Assembly: GCA_024401435.1 (NCBI GenBank) | Contig: JAKSLB010000003.1 | Location: 62,001-126,000 of the forward strand | DNA: 64,000 nt | Direction of reading: 5' to 3' | From: Paludibacteraceae bacterium | GTDB taxonomy: Bacteria; Bacteroidota; Bacteroidia; Bacteroidales; Paludibacteraceae | Shown here: positions 1 to 9,047 of the stretch, in pieces | Numbering within the stretch: position 1 is the stretch's first letter | Layout of the letters: every line of letters begins with the position of its first letter | Program-made: the position numbers and the translations under genes | The notes under the pieces: model-generated | The model's input: only the letters and a program-made list of their open reading frames with translations | Database searches by the model: none | Told to the model about the DNA's origin: nothing

Positions 1-924
1 GACAGAACGCGTTTTATCTGGCACAACCAAATCCTCATCAATACCCATCACCTTACCGAATCCCTCACACGTAGGACATGCGCCATAAGGAGTATTGAAG
101 CTGAACATCAAATCCGAAGGCTCTTCAAAGGTGATGCCATCCGCCTCAAATTTTTTAGAGAACTGACGTTCTACCTCTGGTTGTTCAGAAGGATACATCC
201 GAATCAGGCAAGTATCATTTGCCTCCGCAAAAGCAGTCTGAATAGAATCGCCCAAACGATTGCGTGTATCTCGATCCTCACGAACAACAAATCGGTCAAC
301 GACCAAAAGAACTTTAGAAGGATCAACTGAATCTACATCCGACGCTAGGAAATCCTCAATTTTTTGGAATCCGCCATTCACCTCTACTCTACTAAATCCC
401 TGTTGCTGAAAGATCGTCATTTGTTCTTTCATCGAACGAAGAGAAGGAAGAGTAAACGGTGAAAGGATAACACCCTTTGTTCCTTCTTGGAAAGAGTAAA
501 TAAAATCCGTGACATCACTCAATTGGTGCTTTTTCACCTCTTCTCCGGAAATGGGAGAATAGGTTTTACCAATACGAGCAAACAGGAGTTTCAGATATTC
601 ATATATTTCAGTGGAGGTTCCCACCGTAGAACGGGGGTTACGTGTATTCACCTTTTGTTGAATCGCAACTGCAGGAGGTATTCCCTTGATATAATCCACT
701 TCGGGTTTACTCATTCTTCCAAGGAACTGACGAGCATAAGAGGAAAGACTTTCCACATAACGACGTTGTCCCTCCGCATAAAGGGTATCAAATGCGAGAG
801 AAGATTTTCCCGAGCCAGAAAGGCCCGTTATTACCACCAATTTATTTCGAGGAATCGTCACATCCACACCTTTCAGATTATGAACATGAGCATTCTTAAT
901 TAATATTTCACCAATGTTAGACAT
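1..924 (-). CDS. uvrA: UvrABC excision nuclease subunit A, N-terminal part (runs off the window)
   Basis: ATP-dependent DNA damage sensor of nucleotide excision repair, acting with UvrB and UvrC in the cytoplasm. The 308 visible codons begin at ATG 924 and continue past position 1. They contain the first ABC-type P-loop (GLSGSGKSS, about residue 34), followed by the UvrA-typical LYAEGQRRYVESLSSYARQF stretch, the KPEVDYIKGIPPAVAIQQK segment, and near the window edge a first zinc-binding CPTC pair in the context PYGACPTCEGFG. These are diagnostic for UvrA. A possible -7 box (TAATTTTG) lies at 943-950 on the minus strand. The rest of the protein, normally about 940 residues, is outside the window, so integrity cannot be judged. 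Confidence 0.97.
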   Translation of the reverse strand, partial: MSNIGEILIKNAHVHNLKGVDVTIPRNKLVVITGLSGSGKSSLAFDTLYAEGQRRYVESLSSYARQFLGRMSKPEVDYIKGIPPAVAIQQKVNTRNPRSTVGTSTEIYEYLKLLFARIGKTYSPISGEEVKKHQLSDVTDFIYSFQEGTKGVILSPFTLPSLRSMKEQMTIFQQQGFSRVEVNGGFQKIEDFLASDVDSVDPSKVLLVVDRFVVREDRDTRNRLGDSIQTAFAEANDTCLIRMYPSEQPEVERQFSKKFEADGITFEEPSDLMFSFNTPYGACPTCEGFGKVMGIDEDLVVPDKTRSV

Positions 925-985
925 AATTTCGAAGTAAGTATGCAAAATTAGTCATAAAAAAGGAGAGATTAGCATTTCTCAACTT

Positions 986-1600
986 TTAATTCTCTTCCAA
1001 GTGTTCAACATTATCCCAATCAAGGACATTCCAAACGCCATCCTTCTTTTCCACGATGCACAAACCAGTTGAATGAGGATGAGGAGCATTGGCAATATCA
1101 TGAATAGGTTGATACTTAAAATACGTGTAGATTGTTTTCAGTAAAGCACCATGAGTTACCACGAGTACATTTTGACCGATATGTTTTTGGGCAATAGATT
1201 CCATCAAAGCTGCGGCACGATCACGCACCTGTTGGTAGGTTTCACAAGTTGGGCGATTGAACAATTCAGGATGATGCCAAAAGACATCTAATTCTTCCGC
1301 AAAATCTTTTTCCAAATCAGAAACCAACCATCCTTGCCAATCACCCATCAAGATTTCTTTCAGTTCGTCTGCATAAACAGGCGTCAAACCGAATCCTTCC
1401 GTCAACAGTTCCGCAGTACGACGAGTACGGCGGAGCGGGCTGACATATAAAGCAGAGAAAGGGATATCCAACAATTTTTTCCGCAATGCCACCGCCTGAG
1501 ATTCGCCTTCAGGTGTCAAATCAGATTCCATCTGACCTTGGATACGACGTTCGAGATTGAAAAAAGTCTGTCCGTGTCGAACAAGATAAATACGGGTCAT
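986..1600 (-). CDS. Histidine phosphatase (phosphoglycerate mutase-like) family protein
   Basis: A 204-residue protein of the histidine phosphatase superfamily. The phosphohistidine motif RHGQ is at about residues 8-11 (IYLVRHGQT), a second Arg is in SPLRRTRRTAEL near residue 60, and the second catalytic His is in VVTHGALL near residue 150. Size and motif order fit the cobalamin/alpha-ribazole phosphatase-like or broad-specificity phosphatase branch. No cobalamin genes are nearby, so the substrate is open. An in-frame GTG lies two codons upstream, but ATG 1600 (MTRIYLVRHGQ) places the beta strand and RHG motif at the usual distance from the start. It follows uvrA's promoter region on the same strand and is separated by about 60 bp. 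Confidence 0.9.
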   Translation of the reverse strand: MTRIYLVRHGQTFFNLERRIQGQMESDLTPEGESQAVALRKKLLDIPFSALYVSPLRRTRRTAELLTEGFGLTPVYADELKEILMGDWQGWLVSDLEKDFAEELDVFWHHPELFNRPTCETYQQVRDRAAALMESIAQKHIGQNVLVVTHGALLKTIYTYFKYQPIHDIANAPHPHSTGLCIVEKKDGVWNVLDWDNVEHLEEN

Positions 1601-1732
1601 ACGCACAAAAGAGTATTCGTAATTCTAAAGAGAGGGAAAAAGGGATGATAGTTTGGCATCCCCATAAACAAGAAATGAGGAAAATCCGAAGATTCTCCTC
1701 TTATCTTTTGATTTTTCTCGAAGGAAAATAAA

Positions 1733-1918
1733 TTAAACTGCAGCTTCTTTTTCTACAGCAACCATTCCGCGGTAGTAACCGCATTCGCCACATACACGGT
1801 GATAGATGTATAATGCACCGCAGTTAGGGCATACTGCCAATGTAGGAGCCTCTGCCTTGTAGTGAGTTCTTCTCTTAGCTCCTCTTGATTTTCCTTGTCT
1901 TCGCTTAGGATGTGCCAT
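1733..1918 (-). CDS. rpmF: 50S ribosomal protein L32
   Basis: Small basic ribosomal protein of the large subunit, 61 residues, the expected length. It starts MAHPKRRQGKSRGAKRRTH, typical of bacterial L32, and has a zinc-ribbon with two Cys pairs (CPNCGALY and CGECGYY). It lies 36 bp downstream of the yceD/DUF177 gene, the classic yceD-rpmF pairing found across bacteria, and is probably cotranscribed with it. Confidence 0.98.
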   Translation of the reverse strand: MAHPKRRQGKSRGAKRRTHYKAEAPTLAVCPNCGALYIYHRVCGECGYYRGMVAVEKEAAV

Positions 1919-1954
1919 TTTGTTTTTATTTTAAAATTAGTTATTATCTATTAT

Positions 1955-2509
1955 TTACTTTGTTTCCTCTTTATCTAATAATTTTCGAAGACCTTCCCAT
2001 CTTGGATCAATCTCCTTTGAAGAGTTATCTTCCTCTTCTTCATCACCAGTTCGTTCTTCAATCAGATAATTATTCAATTTACTCATCATCTCTTCAGAAC
2101 ACTCTCCCTCTGGATGAACATGTTGAATTGGAATAGCCAACGCTATGAATTCATACATAAACCATGACAAATCAATCTCTCCCGGATAATCTGGGATAAC
2201 CACCAATTTATCATCCACCTCCTCATACTCATCACCGAATTTCACCACCAACTGATCTTCTGATGTTATCTCTTGCTTCATATCCTCCAAGCAACGATCA
2301 CATGGAACATAGACAAAGCCATCAGAGACAAAAGTGAACTCACATGAATGAGACGACTTCTTCAAAGAAACCTTTACTGCAACACTACCTCTTTTTACCT
2401 CAGGAGCTTCTATTCTTTCAAAGAATTCATCTCCCAATTGAAAGCTGTACTCTTGCGTTCCTAAAGGCATATCCTTTAGCTGTATGATATACGTTTCTTT
2501 CTTATCCAT
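1955..2509 (-). CDS. YceD family (DUF177) protein, large-subunit rRNA accumulation factor
   Basis: A 184-residue acidic DUF177/YceD protein. The family is linked to 23S rRNA accumulation and is almost always encoded next to rpmF, as here. The conserved C-terminal region is visible: a metal-type pair in VPCDRCLEDMKQEI (about residue 90), then an acidic tail with DPRWEGLRKL near the end. An upstream in-frame TTG would add five residues; ATG 2509 (MDKKETYIIQL) is the better start. A sequence resembling a -7 promoter box (TAATTTTG, 2533-2540) lies just upstream on the minus strand. Confidence 0.9.
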   Translation of the reverse strand: MDKKETYIIQLKDMPLGTQEYSFQLGDEFFERIEAPEVKRGSVAVKVSLKKSSHSCEFTFVSDGFVYVPCDRCLEDMKQEITSEDQLVVKFGDEYEEVDDKLVVIPDYPGEIDLSWFMYEFIALAIPIQHVHPEGECSEEMMSKLNNYLIEERTGDEEEEDNSSKEIDPRWEGLRKLLDKEETK

Positions 2510-2634
2510 CGGTATGGTCTCCAAAAACTTTGCAAAATTACAAAAATTACCAATACAAAATCCTATCAGAATAGCATTTTTTGAAAAAAAACTCTAATAA
2601 TCTACTATTTGTCTATAAATCAAGAATATAAACA

Positions 2635-3801
2635 TCATCCTTCCACAACCATTCGATTCAAGAGAATACGAAAAGTTGTTCCTTTTCCCAATTCGGATTT
2701 CTTCACATATATTTTTCCGTGGTGGTATTCCTCCACGATTCTCTTTACCAAAGACAATCCCAACCCCCAACCTCTTTTTTTGGTGGTAAATCCAGGATTG
2801 AAAACAGTCTTGAATTTTGATTTCGGTATACCTTTACCTGAGTCTTGAACATCAATGCACACCTGTTTATTCTCCAAAGAGACATAAGCTGTAATGCTTC
2901 CCTCCTTCCCCATCGCATCAATGGCATTTTTGCACAAATTTTCGACAACCCATGCAAACAAAGGCGGATTCATATTGACATAAACAGGCTCTTTCGTTTC
3001 ATATACAGATGAGATAACGATTCGATTGGAAGTTCGTTTCTGCATATACTGCAACGTATTATCCAAAACCTCGTTCAACAACGTAGGTGACAACTCGGGT
3101 TTTGATCCAATTTTTGAGAAACGTTCTGCAATCACTTGTAAACGGGAAACATCCTTTTCCATTTCAGGCACCATATCTTTTGAAATGTTACCCTCCTTGA
3201 TAATCTCCATCCATGCCATAAGTGAAGAGATGGGGGTTCCCAACTGATGTGCCGTTTCTTTCGACAATCCGACCCAAACTCTGTTTTGTTCTGATTTCTT
3301 CGCACTAGCAAAGAAGAAGAACAGAATGCAAAAGAATACAATAATAACACCGGCTTGAAGATAAGGATAATAAGCCAATCGCTTTAGTAATATAGAATCA
3401 TCATAGTAGAGATACTGATACAAATCCACATCCAATTGCATTTCAATAGGTTGATGAACAGTTTTCAGTTCTTCCAACTTCCTGTTTAGAAATGCGGTTG
3501 TGTCGGATCCTTTTATTTCAATATTTCGATACATTATCACCTCATCATCCGTTCCGGCTATCAGCACTGGTATCGTACCATTATTTTCGACAACCTTCAA
3601 GATAAAGTTAAAATCCGCACCCGAGATATCAGTGACCAGCAAACGAGTTGCCTCAGCCCACAACTCAATGCGCTGACGCTCCTGCTCCGCCATCTCATCT
3701 GCCAACTGATTTGTAAAATAGGCAGATAAAGCAAAAATCGCTATGGCAACGGCAGCAAAGAAATACTTTATTTTACGAAAATTATCAAAGGTGATCTGCA
3801 C
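2635..3801 (-). CDS. Membrane-bound sensor histidine kinase
   Basis: A 388-residue two-component sensor kinase. Residues 12-29 and 148-166 are predicted membrane helices bracketing a sensor domain of about 115 residues outside the membrane. The H-box is KETAHQLGTP (phospho-acceptor His185), the N-box is ENLCKNAIDAM, and the G-boxes are DSGKGIP and GWGLGLSLVKRI, so all the parts of an active HATPase kinase are present. The likely start is GTG 3801; the next ATG would remove the first helix. It begins 2 bp after the stop of rsgA and is probably cotranscribed with it. No response regulator is adjacent, so this is an orphan kinase within the window. The ligand is unknown. Confidence 0.88.
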   Translation of the reverse strand: MQITFDNFRKIKYFFAAVAIAIFALSAYFTNQLADEMAEQERQRIELWAEATRLLVTDISGADFNFILKVVENNGTIPVLIAGTDDEVIMYRNIEIKGSDTTAFLNRKLEELKTVHQPIEMQLDVDLYQYLYYDDSILLKRLAYYPYLQAGVIIVFFCILFFFFASAKKSEQNRVWVGLSKETAHQLGTPISSLMAWMEIIKEGNISKDMVPEMEKDVSRLQVIAERFSKIGSKPELSPTLLNEVLDNTLQYMQKRTSNRIVISSVYETKEPVYVNMNPPLFAWVVENLCKNAIDAMGKEGSITAYVSLENKQVCIDVQDSGKGIPKSKFKTVFNPGFTTKKRGWGLGLSLVKRIVEEYHHGKIYVKKSELGKGTTFRILLNRMVVEG

Positions 3802-3803
3802 GA

Positions 3804-4727
3804 TTATCGATATTTTCCCTCGTCACAATCTTCTAATATGCTTAAATAACTATTATAACGAGATTCACTAATAAAATGTTCTTCTAACGCTTTTCGGACA
3901 GCGCAACCTGGTTCATGTATGTGTGTACAATTACCAAATTTACAATCTGCGGAAAATTTAAATATTTCAGGGAAATAGTGTCCTACCTCTTCTCGTTGGA
4001 AATCAATGGTACCAAATCCTTTTATACCTGGGGTATCTATCAAGAAACTATCCGTATCCACTTCAAACATTTCAGAGAAGGTAGTTGTATGCATACCCTT
4101 ATTATGTACATCTGAAATGGCACCCGTTTTTGCAATTTCCGTTGCAGTCAACACATTCACTAACGAAGACTTTCCAACGCCTGAATTACCTGATAGCAAT
4201 GTTGTTTTTCCTGATAACGAAGACCTAACGTCATCTATTCCTTCACCATTCTTCGCAGACACACACACCACCTTATATTCAATTGACTCATACAAATTTT
4301 GAAGGGCCTTCATATACTCTATCTCATCGTCTGTATACAGGTCTATTTTATTAATCACCAATACAACAGGAACGCGATAAGCCTCTGCTGTCGCCAAAAC
4401 GCGATCGATAAAGACAGTCGACGTTTCAGGGTGATTAACAGTCACCACCAACAACATTTGGTCGACATTAGCAGCAATGATATGTAACTGTTTTGACAGA
4501 TTGGTAGGACGTCGAACGATATAGTTTTTTCGATCTTCGATTTGAGTAATCCAACCTGTACCATCAGCCATTACATCAAAAGAAACCCGATCGCCAACAG
4601 CAACCGGGTTTGTACTTTTTATGCCTTTAATACGGAAATTCCCCTTTACTCTACATTCAACAAGTTCGTTATCAGATGTTTTCACCAGATAACTACTTCC
4701 CGTATTTCTTACAACTAATCCAATCAT
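3804..4727 (-). CDS. rsgA: Ribosome small subunit-dependent GTPase A
   Basis: Circularly permuted GTPase that helps 30S subunit maturation. The 307 residues show an N-terminal OB-fold with the permuted G4-G1-G3 order: NKID at 126-129, the P-loop GNSGVGKSS at 180-188 and DTPG at 231-234. The C-terminal zinc-binding motif uses C262, C267, H269 and C275. This order and zinc knuckle are diagnostic of RsgA/YjeQ. Length is normal. The gene lies 9 bp downstream of frr and 2 bp upstream of the histidine kinase on the same strand, suggesting one translation-related transcript. Confidence 0.97.
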   Translation of the reverse strand: MIGLVVRNTGSSYLVKTSDNELVECRVKGNFRIKGIKSTNPVAVGDRVSFDVMADGTGWITQIEDRKNYIVRRPTNLSKQLHIIAANVDQMLLVVTVNHPETSTVFIDRVLATAEAYRVPVVLVINKIDLYTDDEIEYMKALQNLYESIEYKVVCVSAKNGEGIDDVRSSLSGKTTLLSGNSGVGKSSLVNVLTATEIAKTGAISDVHNKGMHTTTFSEMFEVDTDSFLIDTPGIKGFGTIDFQREEVGHYFPEIFKFSADCKFGNCTHIHEPGCAVRKALEEHFISESRYNSYLSILEDCDEGKYR

Positions 4728-4736
4728 TAGAATAGC

Positions 4737-5297
4737 TTAGACAGTCATTATTTCCTTTTCTTTTGCAGCCAAAAGATCGTCTAATTTTTTAATATAACGA
4801 TCGTGAATCTTTTGAACTTCTGCTTCAGCATCTTTTTCTGCATCCTCAGACAAGCCATTTTTAATCTCTTTTTTAAGACCATCAATAGCGTCACGACGAG
4901 CATTACGAACGCCGACTTTTGCATCCTCACCCTCGCTACGAGCTTGCTTTACCAAAGCTTTACGACGCTCTTCTGTTAATGGAGGAATACAAAGGCGAAT
5001 CAATTCACCATTATTTTCTGGAGTAATACCAATTTCAGAATTCATGATGGCTTTTTCAATCTCACTGATCATCTTCTTTTCCCATGGCTGAATAGCAATA
5101 GTTCTTGCATCAGGAGTTGTAATAGTTGCCACTCCAGATAATGGAACAATACTTCCATAATAATCAACACGAATTGGGTCCAATATACGTGCATTTGCTT
5201 TTCCTGCACGGATATGTGCCAATGTATCATCCAAGTGAGCTACTGTTTGCGACATCTTGTCTTCAGCTGCTTTGTAATATTCTTTTACATCTGCCAT
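4737..5297 (-). CDS. frr: Ribosome recycling factor
   Basis: Splits post-termination ribosomes together with EF-G. The 186-residue protein from ATG 5297 ([15 protein letters not shown]) has the RRF length and the conserved core [21 protein letters not shown], plus the C-terminal helical [24 protein letters not shown]. Translation in frame could extend further upstream, but the extra 38 residues are AT-rich and include the promoter, so the internal ATG is the real start. A good Bacteroidota promoter sits 47 bp upstream of it (see 5344-5375). Confidence 0.97.
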   Translation of the reverse strand: MADVKEYYKAAEDKMSQTVAHLDDTLAHIRAGKANARILDPIRVDYYGSIVPLSGVATITTPDARTIAIQPWEKKMISEIEKAIMNSEIGITPENNGELIRLCIPPLTEERRKALVKQARSEGEDAKVGVRNARRDAIDGLKKEIKNGLSEDAEKDAEAEVQKIHDRYIKKLDDLLAAKEKEIMTV

Positions 5298-5343
5298 ACT
5301 ATTTAAACTTCTTATAATTAGACAATTTTGGATTTTAAAAACG

Positions 5344-5375
5344 CAAAAATAAAATATTTCTTCTTTCTTTACAAA
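5344..5375 (-). promoter_or_regulatory. Putative frr promoter (-33 TTTG / -7 TATTTTTG)
   Basis: On the minus strand a TTTG at 5375-5372 is followed after 20 nt by TATTTTTG at 5351-5344, matching the Bacteroidota primary-sigma consensus (TTTG, 19-21 nt, TAnnTTTG). It lies just upstream of frr and would also serve rsgA and the kinase. Confidence 0.65.
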
Positions 5376-5632
5376 TTGTAAATGAAAAAACACATTGTAT
5401 ATATCTTTCAAACTGTAATGGTACCTTTTTATAGTTGATTTATCAAAAAGATTTATTACTGTCTGCTAAACCTTTTATGGTTTTAAACATTAGGCAAAAA
5501 TAGAATGCTAAAATTAATCATGCGTAATATATATAATGTGCAATTCCTCTGGGGTTGCACACCAATAGAGACGAACTTCATGTTCTGCATACAATGGCTA
5601 AATTTTACGATTCCATTTACCATAAAAAAAAC

Positions 5633-5660
5633 GAAGAACCCTAAAAAATTAGGATTCTTC
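5633..5660 (-). terminator. Rho-independent terminator-like hairpin
   Basis: The 12-nt arms GAAGAACCCTAA and TTAGGATTCTTC are fully pairable with one wobble and are followed on the minus strand by a run of eight T. It would end minus-strand transcripts coming from the 6-9 kb side before frr. Confidence 0.6.
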
Positions 5661-5959
5661 ATTTTTGCGTTTGTTTTCATTTAAAAGACACTTTATTATT
5701 CCGTCTTAAAAAAATCTTTTTTGTTTGATACAAAGTTACGATTCTCCTCCTATAGGTACTTGTCAGATTGTAAATTAAACTTGTCGAATTAACAATAAAT
5801 CCTTGTTGTTTTATCAATTTCAATTTTCAAACCGACAAAAAACCCATTTAAATGATAACAATTTTTAATTTTATTGATATATAAATACACATCCTGATGG
5901 AGACCCGTATAAAGTTGCTCTTTTCTTTTTTATTGGGAAAAACAATCTATTTTTTCATA

Positions 5960-6027
5960 AAATTGTGCATGTCAACAATGATTTTTTCGTTTTTTACCAC
6001 TAAAAAAATCTGTGACATGCACAATTT
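5960..6027. repeat. Perfect 15-bp inverted repeat with 38-nt spacer
   Basis: AAATTGTGCATGTCA at 5960-5974 and its exact reverse complement at 6013-6027. Inside, GATTTTTT and AAAAAATC can extend the pairing, so the whole 68 bp can fold into one long stem-loop. It is not next to a clear stop codon and has no function that I recognise. Confidence 0.7.
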
Positions 6028-6094
6028 GTTTTTGGTAATTATTCTAAATAAAATAATTTATCCAACGTGTTTATAGTTTACAAAAAGACTTCCA

Positions 6095-6496
6095 TCATTT
6101 TATCACCACCTTTTTGCTAACGTTTCCACATTTAACAATATAAGAACGATTAGCCTCAACAGGGATTGTAGTGCGATCTGCAGTTGGTGCTACAATCTCA
6201 ACCAATCTGCCTAACAGATCATATACGTAAATGTCAGAAACTGCATTGTCTACGTAGATTACACCTTTACAACCCCAAATAGCAACAGTAGTTGCTTCGT
6301 TGTCGTTAAGCTGTGTAGTGGACATAAACATAGGATAAAGTTTTACATTACCCTTCGCAGAATCAGCTTCGATCTCCGTAACAGCCTCTCCTGTTAATTC
6401 TGCATTATCATACCAACCTTCGAACGTATAACCTGTCTTCGTTGGAACTTGAGTAATGCTATATCCTTCCGTATAATCAAATCTCAAATTTTCCAC
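6095..6496 (-). pseudogene. C-terminal remnant of an InlB-repeat surface protein with sorting domain
   Basis: The 133 codons have no ATG start; the frame opens with GTG right after an in-frame stop. The first part, YSITQVPTKTGYTFEGWYDN, is the end of an InlB/Listeria-Bacteroides beta-repeat (Flg_new type), normally preceded by about 40 more residues of the same repeat. The end (VYDLLGRLVEI ... VKCGNVSKKVVIK) resembles the Por/T9SS C-terminal sorting domain. The domain order suggests a secreted cell-surface protein whose N-terminal part, including any signal peptide, has been lost. It could still be translated as a fragment, but I regard it as a decayed gene. Confidence 0.65.
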
Positions 6497-6545
6497 ACAT
6501 TTTTTCTATAGTCTTATAAACTTTTTGCAGGACTCACATGAAACA

Positions 6546-6584
6546 CAACAACCATGAAACAGAGGTTCTGTCTCATGGTTGTTG
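6546..6584 (-). terminator. 18-bp hairpin downstream of the lipoprotein gene
   Basis: The arms at 6546-6563 and 6567-6584 pair over 18 positions with one wobble and a 3-nt loop. It lies 28 bp beyond the stop of the 6612-8852 gene. The T-tract is poor, so termination is inferred from position and stem strength. Confidence 0.5.
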
Positions 6585-6611
6585 CAACTCAGAATAGGTT
6601 GTTGAGTAGGA

Positions 6612-8852
6612 TTATTTTTGTACCTCTTTGAGGATGACAGGATGAGTAGAACTTGTCTGTGAAAGGGCTTTCACTTCCAAAGCCTCAATTTCATAGTACT
6701 CCCTTTCTACTGTTCTGTATTTACCGTCTTCATACTCGGTCAAAGTGTATTTTTTCTTCTCTTTGCCAGACGGATTATCCATTACAATGATTGAATAACT
6801 ATCAATGACAAGCATATAGTCATTGTGATAGAATATCAAATCAACATCGTCTGATCCCCCATCTTTTTTTTCTTCCAAACAGATTGCACCTGCTTCTAAA
6901 AGTTTCTTTTTGAAATCCTTATGATCCGAACCATTATAAACAGCACCTGTAATCCAATGGTTATCAATCTTGTATTGGTACGTAGACAAAATGGGTTTAG
7001 GGAAAGATGGGCAAGACGAAGGAACATGATCTATGCTTCCGATTAGCTTTTTACCATTGACCATATCAGGAATCGAGAACATACCCATAACTGTAATTGG
7101 CGCATTTTTTTTGTTACCCGACAATACGCAAGAGAGTGTAAGCAAAGTACTCTTATCTTTATGTTCTACCACCGTAAAAAATCCCATTCCTGATGCTTCC
7201 ATTCCATTCATGCAATAAGAGACCTCAGCATCATACGTGCTGCGTCCTTCAGCGAAACTCTTCACATGAATGGTCAAAACGGTATCTTCATTAGCACTTG
7301 ATATGGTGATGAAACGTGGTGAAATCTCAAAATTTCTATCGATTTTTCCATATTTTTTACCAATCAGATCAATCAATTCACCAAACATACCATAGATTCC
7401 TCCAATGTCACTTGCCACATCAAGGTTTTGCTCATTGGCAGGCATTTGATAAGTTTGATCTCCATTCGTTATATTGATCACCTCTTTCTCCTGTGACTCT
7501 AGGCAAACCTCAATTTCTCCTGCATCTATATTTGCTTGTGGATTGAGGTAAGGGCGTGGCATGGTGTTTCCATTGCCGCTTTCGACATGAAGCATCAACA
7601 TCGTAGTGTTTTTAGGGAACATGATGGAAAATGAACCATCATTTGCATTGCTCCATATAGGTGCAGTTGTGTATTGCTTATTATCGATGGTATAGTCTAG
7701 ATATACCATACCTAACGGTTGATCGCCACATGAGTTTTTAATCTTACCAGTCATATTCAGCATGCAAGGTAATGTGATGGTTGGAGCCTCTACGTTTGAC
7801 TCCATCGTGCCTTGAATGGATACTGGTTTTTCTTCCTTGTAGTTGTAATAATCACTGCTTCTCACATAAATGTCGACATCGGTATTTTGCGGAATGTAGG
7901 TTCGATATTCTCCTGATGCATCGGTAATGGCTGAAGTCTGTCCCACAATCACCTTCACATTTCCGATTCCGTTTCCGTCGCAATCAACCACCTTACCCTT
8001 AACTGTTACACGTTCTGAAGGAACATCCAAATTGTGCCATGAAAAATGGCTAACCGAACCGCTGTACGTTTGGGTCTTGGTATCATACCTTGCCATTCCT
8101 TCCTCTTCCCAGATTCCTTTGTCTTCATTAAAAGCCCAAAGAGGAATGGAGTCTGGTGTGTTATTCTCCAAGCCTTCAGGTACCGGGAAGGTGAGTGAAG
8201 CTTTTTCATCTTTTCCTAATTGAAGAGGACTACCATCCTTGTCGGTAAGGGTTACCTCTAACATACCATACGATTTCAATAAGGTTGACGAATTGTCGGA
8301 ACGTACCGCCTCCAAGTCTCCTCCAGGAATGGCATCTTGGAAATTCTTGTTATTCGGGTCTAGATAAAAGACCTCTGCCACACAATCATCTGCATGAACC
8401 ATACCCAATCTATTGACAACATTTCCGGGTATCGTCACTTTTACTTTGCCCAAACTCACCACACCACCAGATACTCCGCTAATAGTCTTCTTTGCATAGA
8501 GGTTGTCTTTTGACATTTTAGAAAGCATCACAACGTCCATACGTACATTTTCTTGTGCTGGACAGGAACGAGTGACAGAGCAATATCCTTCTTTTTGGAA
8601 AGTAATTACACACCGTTCGTTATTGACTTTCGCTTTTTCAAAACGGAATACTCCTCTGGCGTTAGTGGTCGTTTTTTCCCTTCCTGAAACGACTTCCACA
8701 TCATCAATAATTTTACCCGACTCATCTCTCACTACACCAGAGACTTGGCACTCTTCCATGTTCGAGAAGAGATTATACACTGTTGGATTGCTACACTGCG
8801 TGAAAAACAACAGCATAGAGCAAAACGCGATTGCAATAAATTTTAATTTCAT
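6612..8852 (-). CDS. Large lipoprotein with carboxypeptidase regulatory-like (peptidase-associated) domains
   Basis: A 746-residue protein from ATG 8852. A lipoprotein signal MKLKFIAIAFCSMLLFFTQC ends at a lipobox Cys (about residue 20), so it is probably anchored in the outer or inner membrane. Two clear CarboxypepD_reg-like beta-sandwich domains follow: VSGVVRDESGKIIDDVEVVS near residue 40 and VKGKVVDCDGNGIGNVKVIV near residue 285. A third, more divergent one (MTGKIKNSCGDQPLGMVYLD) is near residue 375. The C-terminal half has no family that I recognise. An in-frame upstream start would add 14 residues, but the signal peptide argues for 8852. The gene stands alone, followed by a hairpin. The role is unknown; adhesion or envelope function is a guess. 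Confidence 0.8.
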   Translation of the reverse strand: MKLKFIAIAFCSMLLFFTQCSNPTVYNLFSNMEECQVSGVVRDESGKIIDDVEVVSGREKTTTNARGVFRFEKAKVNNERCVITFQKEGYCSVTRSCPAQENVRMDVVMLSKMSKDNLYAKKTISGVSGGVVSLGKVKVTIPGNVVNRLGMVHADDCVAEVFYLDPNNKNFQDAIPGGDLEAVRSDNSSTLLKSYGMLEVTLTDKDGSPLQLGKDEKASLTFPVPEGLENNTPDSIPLWAFNEDKGIWEEEGMARYDTKTQTYSGSVSHFSWHNLDVPSERVTVKGKVVDCDGNGIGNVKVIVGQTSAITDASGEYRTYIPQNTDVDIYVRSSDYYNYKEEKPVSIQGTMESNVEAPTITLPCMLNMTGKIKNSCGDQPLGMVYLDYTIDNKQYTTAPIWSNANDGSFSIMFPKNTTMLMLHVESGNGNTMPRPYLNPQANIDAGEIEVCLESQEKEVINITNGDQTYQMPANEQNLDVASDIGGIYGMFGELIDLIGKKYGKIDRNFEISPRFITISSANEDTVLTIHVKSFAEGRSTYDAEVSYCMNGMEASGMGFFTVVEHKDKSTLLTLSCVLSGNKKNAPITVMGMFSIPDMVNGKKLIGSIDHVPSSCPSFPKPILSTYQYKIDNHWITGAVYNGSDHKDFKKKLLEAGAICLEEKKDGGSDDVDLIFYHNDYMLVIDSYSIIVMDNPSGKEKKKYTLTEYEDGKYRTVEREYYEIEALEVKALSQTSSTHPVILKEVQK

Positions 8853-8982
8853 TTTCCCTTTTTTTTTATGTTGCAAATATAAATATTTTACCAATAAAAG
8901 TTGTCATTTTCGATCACTAAACCGCCATATTTTGGGGTAACCCATGCATTGGAAAATTTGCGACTGGCCATTCGTATCTTTA

Positions 8983-8999
8983 GGGGATTTCTATAAATT
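8983..8999 (+). repeat. Solo copy of the GGGGATTTCTATAAATT element end
   Basis: This 17-nt sequence is identical to one end and one mismatch from the other end of the putative miniature element at 26891-27004. Similarity continues a few bases into GCTTT. It sits in the gap between the lipoprotein and hsdR. Confidence 0.55.
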
Positions 9000-9047
9000 G
9001 CTTTGTAGTGATTTTGAAGATTTACTAAACTGCGAAGACAAAGGTAT

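Larger units (their letters stand above)
5412..6094. other. AT-rich gene-free spacer
   Basis: I see no credible gene between frr and the surface-protein fragment. The stretch is strongly AT-rich. It holds a terminator-like hairpin (5633-5660), a small hairpin with GTGCAA/TTGCAC arms (5538-5560) and a large inverted repeat (5960-6027). A 65-codon reading frame at 5483-5680 on the minus strand covers the terminator hairpin and does not look like protein. Confidence 0.6.

Noticed and set aside
5483..5680. Small minus-strand frame in the frr upstream gap
   Set aside because: It covers a terminator-like hairpin in strongly AT-rich DNA, and its translation has no recognisable features.
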